From the NCBI RefSeq assembly GCF_001887355.1, contig NZ_MPIN01000001.1, positions 1,507,617 through 1,571,616 of the forward strand: a stretch of 64,000 nt of DNA, written 5' to 3'. Source of the stretch: Cystobacter ferrugineus (GTDB lineage: Bacteria; Myxococcota; Myxococcia; Myxococcales; Myxococcaceae). The notes under the pieces were generated by a model. That model was not told where the DNA came from. It saw only the letters and a program-made list of their open reading frames with translations, and did no database searches. Shown in pieces: positions 36,172 to 43,926 of the stretch (position 1 is its first letter; each line of letters begins with the position of its first letter). A program made the position numbers and the translations under genes.

Positions 36172-36370
36172 GGCCGGCCGTACATGTGCTTGGACGCCCG
36201 GCTCCCCTTCGGCTCGCGCATGCGTCAGTACCCAGCCAGAGCGGGAGGCGTGAGGTGCCTGGAGAGATGGCGGGCGACCTCAGCCGAGGACGTGTTGTCT
36301 TCCCCATGTACCCACTAGCTGGGTGATGCGCTCACCGCATATTGCCCTGAGGCTCAACAGGGGGGACAGC

Positions 36371-37702
36371 ATGACCATGACGCGGGTAACACATTTCGGC
36401 TGGCTTCTGGTGGGGGGACTCTGTGCACTGACGGGCTCCGCCCACGCATTCGATGAGGAGAAGGCGGATCACGCGCTTCGGTTCGCCCAGGAGCAGGTGA
36501 GCCGGACGGCTTCTCGCCCGGACATTCCCCCCAACCTCTACCCCAAGACGAGCACGGACGAGGGAAACTGGACCCTGGTCCGCGATGACGACCGGGTTGG
36601 CTGGACCCAGGGATTCTTCCCCGGGTTGCTCTGGCTCATGTACGAGCAGACCGACGACCCTTCCTTCAAGGAGAAGGCCGACGCCTGGACGCGCGGTCTC
36701 GAGGTCCAGAAGACCAGTACCGAGTCGCACGATGTCGGCTTCAAGTTCTTTCCCAGCTATGGTCAGGCGTATCGGTTGACCGAAGACCCGTACTACCGGG
36801 ACGTGCTGCTCACGGCCGCCAGCTCGCTCGCGAAGCGCTTCGACTCCACCGTGGGCATCATCAACTGCTGTGACTGGAACGCCCCCGAGTGGCAGGTCCC
36901 CCTCGTCACCGACACGATGATGAACCTGGAACTGCTCTTCTGGGGTGCCCAGAACGGCGGCGACCCGGTCTGGCGCGACATGGCGCTCAGCCACGCCATG
37001 AAGACCCTGACGGACATGGTCCGCCCGGATGGAGGCACCTTCCACGTGGTGGACTACGACCACGCGGGCAACATCCGCTCGCGCAAGACGTTCCAGGGCT
37101 ATTCCGACGACTCCACCTGGTCGCGAGGTCAGGCCTGGGCCATCTATGGCTACACCATGGCCTACCGGTATACGCGTGATCCGCGCATGCTGGAGGCCGC
37201 CCAGAAGGTCACCAACTACTATCTGGACCGGCTGCCCCCGGACTTCGTCCCCTACTGGGACTTCGACGCGCCTCCGGATCAACAGGTGAAGGACTCGTCG
37301 GCCGCCGCCGTCGTCGCCTCGGCGCTCCAGGAGTTGAGCACCTTCGTCACGGACCCCGGCGTGGCCCAGCGCTATCAGAACGCGGCGCTTTCCATGCTCG
37401 ACAGCCTCAGCTCTCCGGACTACCTGGCGGAAGGGACCCGCAGCCCCGGCATCCTCCTGCATGGCGTGGCGTTCTTCCGGACGCCCATCAAGCCGACGGG
37501 GGACGCCATCGACAAGAGCCTCATCTACGGGGACTACTACTTCGTGGAGGCCCTGCTCCGCTTCAAGCAGGCGCAGAAGCCGGAAGCGCCCCCGGAGGAA
37601 GAGGAACGTGGCTGCGCCGCGGTTCCTGGTGGCGCCCTGGCGGTGGCGGGGCTCATGCTCTGGCTGCTGCGGCCACGTCGCCGCGCACCCGTCGGCGCCT
37701 GA
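36371..37702 (+). CDS. Glycoside hydrolase family 88 (unsaturated uronyl hydrolase) with MYXO-CTERM-like tail
   Basis: A 443-aa secreted enzyme: signal peptide VTHFGWLLVGGLCALTGSAHA, then an (alpha/alpha)6 barrel. GH88 features are VGWTQGFFPGLLWLMYE, VTDTMMNLELLFW, SRGQAWAIYGYTMAYRYT, PYWDFDAP and KDSSAAAVVASALQEL. Family members remove the 4,5-unsaturated uronic acid left by polysaccharide lyases. The C-terminus is ERGCAAVPGGALAVAGL plus an Arg-rich end: a Gly-Cys start, one TM helix and basic residues. This is the MYXO-CTERM layout for sorting to the cell surface. The ATG at 36371 has AGGGGGG upstream. No lyase is adjacent. Confidence 0.88.
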   Translation: MTMTRVTHFGWLLVGGLCALTGSAHAFDEEKADHALRFAQEQVSRTASRPDIPPNLYPKTSTDEGNWTLVRDDDRVGWTQGFFPGLLWLMYEQTDDPSFKEKADAWTRGLEVQKTSTESHDVGFKFFPSYGQAYRLTEDPYYRDVLLTAASSLAKRFDSTVGIINCCDWNAPEWQVPLVTDTMMNLELLFWGAQNGGDPVWRDMALSHAMKTLTDMVRPDGGTFHVVDYDHAGNIRSRKTFQGYSDDSTWSRGQAWAIYGYTMAYRYTRDPRMLEAAQKVTNYYLDRLPPDFVPYWDFDAPPDQQVKDSSAAAVVASALQELSTFVTDPGVAQRYQNAALSMLDSLSSPDYLAEGTRSPGILLHGVAFFRTPIKPTGDAIDKSLIYGDYYFVEALLRFKQAQKPEAPPEEEERGCAAVPGGALAVAGLMLWLLRPRRRAPVGA

Positions 37703-37779
37703 GCCACCGACGGCGTCTTGGTGCCGCAGGAGGGGGGGGAGGCGCTTCGCGGCGTTGCCCTCACCCAAGCAAGGGAAGC

Positions 37780-38207
37780 GCTCTTTCCGCGGCAGTGTTT
37801 GCTCTGTTTGGTTGTCCCGGGCCAGCCAGGCCCGCACCGACCGGGTGCTGCCCCACAACCGCACCACCTCGGAGTGGTGGCGCTGAAGGGTGACGTTGTC
37901 GCGTGTCACCGACAACTCGCCCTCGCGGTACGTGCCCGCCCCGAGCACGAGGGTCCAGGTCGGTCTCGCGGGTTTGGGCGTGTTTGAGCGTCTTGAATGG
38001 CGCGGTGAGGCCCCCACTGTTGGTGTCATTGCCCGTGGGGCTGACGGTGCTGGCACTGAGAAGAGGGATGGGGGCCCTGTTGAGGGGGAGGGAGGGTGCA
38101 GAGGCCGCCCGAGCTGTGCGTCGAGCCGGTGGAGAGGCGGTGCAACCCCATTCGGGCCCCCCACCCAGGTGTTCTATCGAGAAACACCTACGGCAGCTTC
38201 CGCACAA
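37780..38207 (-). pseudogene. Frameshifted beta-helix protein remnant
   Basis: One frame gives VSPTGNDTNSGGLTAPFKTL, the typical N-terminal block of secreted parallel beta-helix proteins. The sequence continues in another frame from about 37975 with TWTLVLGAGTYREGELSVT and DNVTLQRHHSEVVRLWGS. After about 37800 the similarity ends. So it carries both a frameshift and a 3' deletion. Confidence 0.6.
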
Positions 38208-38232
38208 TCAACGTCCCGGCACCAGGGTTCGT

Positions 38233-38570
38233 CGTACGAAGTAGCGTCCATCGAAGCCACGGCACACGCTTTCAACGCGTGGGCCGACGGCGTGGATGTT
38301 CCAGGAGGAGGGTCTCTATTTCGTCACCTCCAGGTGCTTCCAGGGGCGGCTGTTGCTGCGTCCCAGCGCGGAGATGAACGAGAGGGCTGGGGGAGGAAGA
38401 GAGGCAGCGTGCGGCAGGCGCTGCGGGAGTTGCGCGAGCAATACCGGGCCTTCGTCGCAGCATTCCGAGAGGCGGCAGTTCGCTGGGCGCGGGGGGACTT
38501 CTCAGCACCCTTTCCGCCTTTCTCCTTCCCGCCACCTGCCGTGCCAGGTCGCGTCGCTCAAGTTCTTTGA
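38233..38570 (+). mobile_element. Internally deleted REP-associated-tyrosine-transposase-like remnant
   Basis: After an in-frame stop (a TAG where CAG is expected) the frame reads PTAWMFQEEGLYFVTSRCFQ then GRLLLRPSAEMNE, like the N-terminus of Y1/IS200-type REP-associated transposases. It is then fused directly to a C-terminal piece, LREQYRAFVAAFREAAVRWA and ARGDFSAPFPPFSFPPP. The central catalytic part (HUH and Tyr) is missing. The C-terminal piece recurs at 42075. Confidence 0.55.
38436..38538 (+). repeat. 103-bp dispersed repeat, copy 1
   Basis: Differs from copy 2 at 42075-42177 at two positions only. It encodes the C-terminal segment of the transposase-like remnant. Both copies end at the same base (after CCGCCACCTG), which suggests insertion or recombination at a fixed end. 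Confidence 0.85.
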
Positions 38571-38619
38571 CACCCTCGCCAGGGTCGCGTCGCTCAAGTT
38601 CTTTGACACCCTCGCCAGG
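38548..38619 (+). repeat. Perfect 36-bp tandem duplication
   Basis: Two adjacent identical 36-bp units, each starting GTCGCGTCGCTCAAG. On the minus strand they encode a doubled PGEGVKELERRD at the broken end of the opine-dehydrogenase-like gene. Only two units, with no spacer, so not a CRISPR. Confidence 0.9.
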
Positions 38620-38958
38620 GCTGCCGCACAGCTTGCTGGAGAAGAGCACGAGGGCATGGTGCTCGCGCAGGTAGGGCGCCAGGGCCGCCGCCACGTCCAG
38701 GTAGGCGGTGGTGACGTTGGCCACGAAGAGAGTCCCGCACTGGCGCGCCAGGCGCTCCGGCTCGCTCGTCACCTCCTCGATGGGAAACATCCCCTCGAGC
38801 AGGCCCGTGGCCTCGATGTGGCCCCGGCGGCGGATGGTTTCGAGCTTCTCCGGGTGGCGTGTGTAGACGCAGACGGAATGTCCCTGGTGCGACAAGTAGG
38901 CCGCGAGAGCCCTCGCGGTGTTGCCAGAACCGATGATGCCGATGCGGTCGGAGCCCAT
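38620..38958 (-). pseudogene. Truncated opine/octopine-type NAD(P) dehydrogenase (N-terminal domain only)
   Basis: From ATG 38958 the protein begins with a Rossmann fold, SDRIGIIGSGNTARALAAYL, followed by HSVCVYTRHPEKLETIRRRG and SEPERLARQCGTLFVANVTT. This resembles the NAD-binding half of octopine/opine dehydrogenases. After about 113 residues (LVLFSSKLCG) it runs into the 36-bp duplication and the transposase remnant. The substrate domain is absent, so the gene is dead or yields only a short protein. Confidence 0.6.
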
Positions 38959-39056
38959 GCCTTCCCCCCTGGAAGCGATGGCCGCTTTTCGTAGCAAGCG
39001 CGGCTCCGTACACGGAATGCGGCACGGTGTCGCACGCGGCCCTCGTCTGCTCCGCC

Positions 39057-39869
39057 CTACCGGTCGGCCGTCCCCACCCAGAAGCCCCACCGCAGGCCCT
39101 CGGCGAGCCATGTGCCGATGTGCGCCACGAGCGCCTCGTGTTCCGAGAGCGGCAGGGACGCCTCTACCTCCGCGAGCGCGGCGCCGAACGTCTTCGTGCG
39201 CAGGGCCCACAGCAGGCGCGCCCTCACCGGGGACAACGGCACCTGGACCAGGGCCTCCCCGTGGCGCAGCAACATCCAGTGCTGGCGCGTGGGGAGGGGG
39301 GGCGGCAGGGGCTGGCGCCGCGCGTCCGCGTCCGGCCCCAGCGCCCGCCGGAGCGACACCAGGGGCCAACTCTCCTCCAGCAGGCGGCACGCGGGGGAGG
39401 CTCGCAGGAACCGCTCCTCGAGCGTCGCGAGCTCTTCTTGAGAGGGAGCCCAGGCGGGCACCTCCGGCGCCATCCACACCTCGCTCCAGGCCGTGTCGAT
39501 GTCCGCCGCCTCGGCGAGGGCCGCGGCGGGCAGCCCCGCGGGCAGCGAGGACACCTGCGTCCGGAGCCAGATTCCAAAGCCCCGGCCCGCCAGCCGCAGG
39601 TCCCACTCCCGGGGGGGATGCTCGCGCGCGAAGCGCTGGACGAGCAGGTTGAATGGGAACAGCCCGAGGAGTCGGGCCGTGAGCGGGTACTCGCCCTGGA
39701 GCACCTCGAAGAGCCGGAACCAGTATTGCCGGTTGTAGAGCCCCCGCCCCGTGCCCTGCTCCACCGGGCGCAGCGTGCCCGACGAGGCATCGAGTGGCGT
39801 CCGCAGTGTGGCACCGAACCGCTCCTGGAAACCGGCAAGCCAGTCGGGGGGCGCACGAGAGGGGCTCAC
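39057..39869 (-). CDS. DUF2063 (BufC/HvfC-type) partner of MNIO enzyme
   Basis: A 270-aa protein starting at GTG 39869, overlapping the MNIO stop codon (GTGA). The N-terminal part WLAGFQERFGATLRTPLD and GLYNRQYWFRLFEVLQGEYP is the DUF2063 domain. It was once described as DNA-binding but is now understood as the partner protein that recruits precursor peptides to DUF692/MNIO enzymes. The C-terminal half (about residues 150-265) is a winged-helix-like region with LPTRQHWMLLRHGEALVQVP. Third gene of the precursor-MNIO-DUF2063 operon. Confidence 0.8.
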   Translation of the reverse strand: MSPSRAPPDWLAGFQERFGATLRTPLDASSGTLRPVEQGTGRGLYNRQYWFRLFEVLQGEYPLTARLLGLFPFNLLVQRFAREHPPREWDLRLAGRGFGIWLRTQVSSLPAGLPAAALAEAADIDTAWSEVWMAPEVPAWAPSQEELATLEERFLRASPACRLLEESWPLVSLRRALGPDADARRQPLPPPLPTRQHWMLLRHGEALVQVPLSPVRARLLWALRTKTFGAALAEVEASLPLSEHEALVAHIGTWLAEGLRWGFWVGTADR

Positions 39870-40696
39870 GCGCGAACCCCGGCGGCGCGCTCCAGCTCCT
39901 CTACCGCGCGAGCCAGAGGCGGCACGTTCGTGTCCCACTCCAGCAGCGTCGGGAAGGGCCCTCCCCGGCGCCACGCATGGGCGTAGAGCTCCCACACCGC
40001 CCCGTCCACGGGCTGGCCGTGGGTGTCCACGAGCGTTCCGTCCGGCTCGGGCTCGTGCCCCGCGAGGTGCACCTGGAGGACCCGGCCGAAGTCGATGGCG
40101 TCCAGGTAGCCGCGGGGGTCGAAGCCGTGATTCCTCCCCGAAACGTAGACGTTGTTCAGGTCGAGCATGAAGTAGCACCCCGCCTCCCGGACGACAGAGG
40201 CGTAGAACTCCCACTCGGTCAGGTCCGACTCGGGAAAGGAAACGTACGAGGAGAGGTTCTCCAGCCCGAAGGGCCTGCCCAGCCGGCGCTGCACCCACGC
40301 GGCCCGCTCGGCGGCGAAGTCGATCAGATCCGCCCGGAAGGGCGTTGGAAGCAGGTCATGGTGCGACAGTCCTCCGGCGCGCACCCAGCACAGGTGGTCG
40401 CTCACGAAGGGAGCGTCCAGCGCGTCCGCCAACCGGCACACCTCGTCGAGGTAGGCCTCGTCCAGCGGCTCATGGCCCAGCAGGTTCAGGCCCACGCCAT
40501 GGAGCACCACGGGCACGCGCTCGCGCACCCACGCGAGGTGCCGCCGGGGGGGCGCCGCCGCCCCCAGGTAGTTCTCGCTGATGATTTCCACGTAGGCCAC
40601 CGATTCCGGCCACGCCTGCTCGAGTGCTTCCAGGTGGGGCAGGCGCAGCCCGAGCCCCAGGGCATCCGCCCTCAGCGTGGGGATCGGACGGCTCAT
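39866..40696 (-). CDS. MNIO family (DUF692) multinuclear non-haem iron oxidative enzyme
   Basis: A 276-aa TIM-barrel protein of the DUF692 family. Likely iron ligands and neighbours are visible as VVLHGVGLN (His), FVSDHLCW (Asp-His), GLENLSSY (Glu), MLDLNNVYVSGRNHG (Asp-Asn), LQVHLAGHE (His) and LLEWD (Glu). MNIO enzymes hold two or three irons and oxidatively remodel Cys (and some Asp/Asn) residues in peptides: MbnB in methanobactin, TglH in thiaglutamate, bufferin enzymes. Translationally coupled by ATGA overlaps to a Cys-rich lipoprotein upstream, the presumed substrate, and to DUF2063 downstream. Confidence 0.9.
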   Translation of the reverse strand: MSRPIPTLRADALGLGLRLPHLEALEQAWPESVAYVEIISENYLGAAAPPRRHLAWVRERVPVVLHGVGLNLLGHEPLDEAYLDEVCRLADALDAPFVSDHLCWVRAGGLSHHDLLPTPFRADLIDFAAERAAWVQRRLGRPFGLENLSSYVSFPESDLTEWEFYASVVREAGCYFMLDLNNVYVSGRNHGFDPRGYLDAIDFGRVLQVHLAGHEPEPDGTLVDTHGQPVDGAVWELYAHAWRRGGPFPTLLEWDTNVPPLARAVEELERAAGVRA

Positions 40697-41421
40697 GGGA
40701 CCGGGGCGGCGGGCCCCATGACCTCATAGGCCTCGACCTCGAGCTCCAACTGGCGCACGTAGTCGACGACGCGCTCGATTTCCTTGCGCGAGTACTTCTC
40801 GTGGAACGCGGGCATGTTGGCGGACAGGACCCCGTCGGCGCTCATCCCGTGGAGTCCAAAGGCCACGATGGACTGCTGGTAGAGCCGGGAACGGTTGAGG
40901 AATTGCTGTCGGGCGGTGTCTGGATTGGTGCCCGGTGCCACGTAGTACACGAATGCCGTGGTGTTGGTATGACTGTGGCACACAGGGCCGCACGAGTTCT
41001 TGTAGACCTCCTCGCCCGTCTTGCCCGAGTCCGCGGGGAGCTCGACGCAGCTCATGCCACCGCAGGAGTTGATTGCCTTACAGGTGTGCTCAATGAGCGA
41101 GTAGTCGAAGCGGTTGTAGGAGACGCCTTTGCAGGAGTTGTTGCCAGAACACACGGCATGCGTCTGCACGAAGCCGCCCCGCTGCTCGCAGTCAGCGGAG
41201 AAGCGCTCGAAGGTCAGCCCTCCCTCGACGGTACTCCGGCTCACGACGTGGGGCCCCTGCGGCTCCGGATCGGGTACGCCCTGGGAGGGAGGCGGCTCGT
41301 CGGGCTGGCCGCAGCCAGCGGAGCCGAGCCCCATGAGGCCGGCCACGGCGGCCAGCAGGAGCTTCCGGGATGGCCGTCCAGGGCTGGCGTTGGGGGCGGA
41401 GGAGGTGTCATTCGGCGTCAT
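40693..41421 (-). CDS. Cys-rich lipoprotein with cytochrome-c-like C-terminus, candidate MNIO substrate
   Basis: A 242-aa protein: basic N-terminus, signal LLLAAVAGLMGLGSAGC (lipobox Cys37), Pro-rich linker, then a Cys-rich region with Cys78, 91, 97, 114, 120 and 125 (CSGNNSCKGVSYN and HTCKAINSCGGMSC). The C-terminal part looks like a class I cytochrome c: a haem-like motif CGPVCH at 144-149, which is CX3CH rather than CX2CH, and NMPAFHEKYSRKEIERVVDY with Met203 as a candidate axial ligand. Direct coupling to MNIO and DUF2063 genes suggests the NSCKG/SCGG cysteines are modified. A plain dihaem-less cytochrome unrelated to MNIO is the alternative. Confidence 0.72.
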   Translation of the reverse strand: MTPNDTSSAPNASPGRPSRKLLLAAVAGLMGLGSAGCGQPDEPPPSQGVPDPEPQGPHVVSRSTVEGGLTFERFSADCEQRGGFVQTHAVCSGNNSCKGVSYNRFDYSLIEHTCKAINSCGGMSCVELPADSGKTGEEVYKNSCGPVCHSHTNTTAFVYYVAPGTNPDTARQQFLNRSRLYQQSIVAFGLHGMSADGVLSANMPAFHEKYSRKEIERVVDYVRQLELEVEAYEVMGPAAPVP

Positions 41422-41502
41422 GGCTTCTCCTTGGGATATATGGAAGGACAGTCACCCTACGTCAGCGGCTCGGGCGTGGCGCCGCGACAAAACGTCACAC
41501 GC

Positions 41503-41916
41503 TCACGGGGCTTCCACGGATAACTCGAGGGTGTCGCTGCGCCCCTCCGTGTCCACCTGGATGGTGACGGTCCACGTGCCCGGCATGGTGAAGTCCACAG
41601 TGGCCAGGTAGTCCCCGCGCGCCTCGCGGGTGACGGCGGGCGCGGGCGCACCATGGCCGTGTCCGGGCATCCACAAGCTGACAGAGACCCGCGTGGCCTC
41701 CACCGGTGTCCCGGCGGTGTCCGTCACGTGGATGCGGAGCATGTTGCCACGCAGTTGCAGCGTCCCCTCGAAGCCCGCCTCGAGCCGCACCAGCCCGCTC
41801 GCGGTGTCTCTTCCGGCATCGGGAGAGGTCCCCTGCTCGGACCCGGGAGAGCACGCGCAGGCGAGTAGGACGGAGAGCAGGACATTGGCGAGGCGAGCGG
41901 GAAGACGCATGGCCAT
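41503..41916 (-). CDS. YtkA/FixH-like lipoprotein
   Basis: A 137-aa predicted lipoprotein (signal LANVLLSVLLACAC). The mature part is an Ig-like beta-sandwich of the YtkA type: LQLRGNMLRIHVTDTAGTPV, SLWMPGHGHG, GDYLATVDFTMPGTWTVTI. The MPGHGHG loop could bind copper; YtkA-like domains often occur in copper-handling proteins. It lies 81 bp upstream of the MNIO operon on the same strand and may be part of the same transcript, which would fit a role in metal homeostasis. Confidence 0.7.
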   Translation of the reverse strand: MAMRLPARLANVLLSVLLACACSPGSEQGTSPDAGRDTASGLVRLEAGFEGTLQLRGNMLRIHVTDTAGTPVEATRVSVSLWMPGHGHGAPAPAVTREARGDYLATVDFTMPGTWTVTIQVDTEGRSDTLELSVEAP

Positions 41917-42074
41917 GGCCCGCAGACTAGCCCGGATGATTCACCAGGGCTCGGAGAGGAGACGCAAAGCCGGGCAGGTGTCAGACTCGAAACAGCTCGC
42001 CGCGCTCCGTCCAGACGGGGCGCGGCGAGCTGTTTGAGCTTGCCCCGGTTACATGGCTCTCCCGCGCTTTGTGT

Positions 42075-42177
42075 GAGCAGTACCGGGCCTTCGTCGCGGC
42101 ATTCCGAGAGGCGGCAGTTCGCTGGGCGCGGGGGGACTTCTCAGCACCCTTTCCGCCTTTCTCCTTCCCGCCACCTG
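42075..42177 (+). repeat. 103-bp dispersed repeat, copy 2
   Basis: Second copy of the transposase-derived repeat at 38436-38538, with two differences. It encodes YRAFVAAFREAAVRWARGDF and is joined at its 3' end to a glutathione-transferase-like scrap. Confidence 0.85.
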
Positions 42178-42330
42178 GCTGCGTCACGTGCGTGCCCACC
42201 CGGAGTTCCTCGAGGAGTCGCGCCGCCTCTCCCCGCTCAAGACGACCCCCGTCCTCGTCGAGGAGGATGGACGTGTCCTCGGGGACTCGACCGCGATCTC
42301 CCACTACCGCGATCGGGGTGAGCGCACTCG
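42178..42330 (+). pseudogene. Glutathione-S-transferase-like N-terminal fragment
   Basis: The plus strand reads HPEFLEESRRLSPLKTTPVL and VEEDGRVLGDSTAISHYRDR, the thioredoxin-fold end of a GST (P-V-L cis-proline loop and D/E-S-x-A-I motif). It starts at the repeat boundary and stops abruptly, so it is a remnant. Confidence 0.5.
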
Positions 42331-42331
42331 G

Positions 42332-42669
42332 CTAGCGGTTCCCGGGGAGGTAGTTGAAGAAGTGCCCCAGCCGGAGCTCGCCCCGGTGGTACCAGGCCGT
42401 GAGCATGCCCCCCCGCCACCAGGCCGAGCCCCACGCCGGTGGCGGTGGTCGCGTCGCGCGGGGCGAAGTACAGGTAGAACCAGAGGCAGGTGAGGTGGCA
42501 GATGTTGTCGAAGGTGATGATGGCGTTGAGGCGGGGTGTCTTGTGGGAGGGCTGTAGAACCGGCCTCGGCCGTCACCTCGCGGGCGCCCGCCTGGAAGCG
42601 CAGCAACTTCAGCCATTGGTAGGCGGCGAACGACAGGATGGCCAGACCCGGAATCAACAGACAATACAT
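42332..42669 (-). pseudogene. Small membrane-protein gene with two frameshifts
   Basis: Three frames complement each other. MYCLLIPGLAILSFAAYQWL starts at ATG 42669. RLNAIITFDNICHLTCLWFY and YFAPRDATTA lie in a second frame. GGMLTAWYHRGELRLGHFFN, ending at the stop at 42332, lies in a third. Together they form a two-helix membrane protein of unknown family. Two indels have destroyed it. Confidence 0.55.
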
Positions 42670-42697
42670 CTCGAGCGCCTCCAGGGCGGACCGGCAC

Positions 42698-43921
42698 TCA
42701 CCCGGGCGCACTGGCCTGTTGCTTCAAGGGCAGGAGGAACGTGAACTGGGTGCCGCGGCCCGGCTCCGACTCGACCGAAATGGACCCATGGTGGTTCTCC
42801 ACCACCTTGCGGCAGATGGCGAGCCCGACACCTATCCCGGGAGTGTCCGGGTTCAGCTTCCTGAGCACTTCGAACACATGGGCGCGGTGGAGGGGGTCGA
42901 AGCCAATCCCATTGTCCGTGAAGGTGATCCGCGCGAAGTCCGTGTAGTGATACTTGTCCTTGATGGACCGGAAGCTGTTGTGCTCGATGAGCTGGCACCC
43001 GATGTCGAGCCGCGCTTCCCCGCGGGGTTTGCGGAACTTCGCCGCGTTGTCGAGCAGGTGGAAGAAGAGCTGCATCAACTGACGCCGCCGGCCCTGGATG
43101 ACGGGGAGAGGATCGCACCGCAGCGTCAACGTGGAGGGCCCGCCCGTCTCCAATACCCGGTGCCGGGCACTGCCCAGGATCTCGAGCAGATCCACGTCCT
43201 CGATGGGCTCGTCGAGCACGTCCAGCGCCATGAATTGATGCAGCCCCATCACGAGCTGCTCCATCTTCACGCTGACGGTCTTGATGCGCTCGAGCGAATG
43301 CTGGCCCGTCACCGACAGCCCCTCCTGGTCCTCCCGGGTGAAGAGACAGGCGAACATGGCGAGCTGCCGGGCGGGCTGCCGCAGATCCTGCGCCAGGGCG
43401 GTGCTCACGCGGGTGAGATCCTGGTTGCGCTGCTCCAACTGGCTGATCTTCTGGTCGAGTTCCAGGGCGTGCATCTCCAGGGTTTGCTGGACCTGGTTCA
43501 GCACATCGTTGTTCCGCAGCGCCTCTTCCGCCTTCCGCTTCGACTTCAGCAGCTCGTCTTCGTACTTGCCGCGCTCGCGCACCGACATGAACGCGCAGTG
43601 ATGGAGGACACCGTCCTCATGCTCCTTGCGGACGGCATTGAGGAGCACGGGGATGGATTCGCCGCCCTTGGAGCGCAACGGGAGATGGATCTCGTCCGCC
43701 CGGCCCTGCATGCGCAGCAACGGGAAGACGTGGGTCTCGCAGAACATGCGGCCCGCGAGCGTCAGGAGCGCCGTCATGGGAAGGCCCAGCAGCTCGTCGC
43801 GGGTATAGCCCAGCAGGTCCAGCAGCGCGTCGTTGACGGCCACGAGCGAGCCATCGCCGTCATACGAGAAGAGGCCGCACGGCGCGCAACGCAGCAATTC
43901 CTCCATGGGGAAGGTGGGCAT
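42698..43921 (-). CDS. PAS-domain sensor kinase-like protein lacking the phospho-acceptor His
   Basis: A 407-aa protein from ATG 43921; a GTG at 43939 overlapping the upstream gene is possible. The N-terminal PAS domain (about 1-120) has LFSYDGDGSLVAVNDALLDL and HHCAFMSVRERGKYEDEL. A coiled coil follows (LEMHALELDQKISQLEQRNQ), then a transmitter. The H-box, normally SHDLRxPL, reads AQDLRQPARQ, so glutamine (about residue 178) replaces the histidine. The HATPase boxes are intact: LLDNAAKFR, DNGIGFDP, GIGVGLAICRKVV. It should bind ATP but not autophosphorylate in the usual place. Coupled to an RsbQ-like hydrolase, recalling the RsbQ-RsbP(PAS) pair of Bacillus. Confidence 0.85.
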   Translation of the reverse strand: MPTFPMEELLRCAPCGLFSYDGDGSLVAVNDALLDLLGYTRDELLGLPMTALLTLAGRMFCETHVFPLLRMQGRADEIHLPLRSKGGESIPVLLNAVRKEHEDGVLHHCAFMSVRERGKYEDELLKSKRKAEEALRNNDVLNQVQQTLEMHALELDQKISQLEQRNQDLTRVSTALAQDLRQPARQLAMFACLFTREDQEGLSVTGQHSLERIKTVSVKMEQLVMGLHQFMALDVLDEPIEDVDLLEILGSARHRVLETGGPSTLTLRCDPLPVIQGRRRQLMQLFFHLLDNAAKFRKPRGEARLDIGCQLIEHNSFRSIKDKYHYTDFARITFTDNGIGFDPLHRAHVFEVLRKLNPDTPGIGVGLAICRKVVENHHGSISVESEPGRGTQFTFLLPLKQQASAPG

Positions 43922-43926
43922 GGGCT

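Noticed and set aside
38548-38619. Repeat considered as a CRISPR unit
   Set aside because: Only two units, directly adjacent without spacers, and in a decayed coding context.
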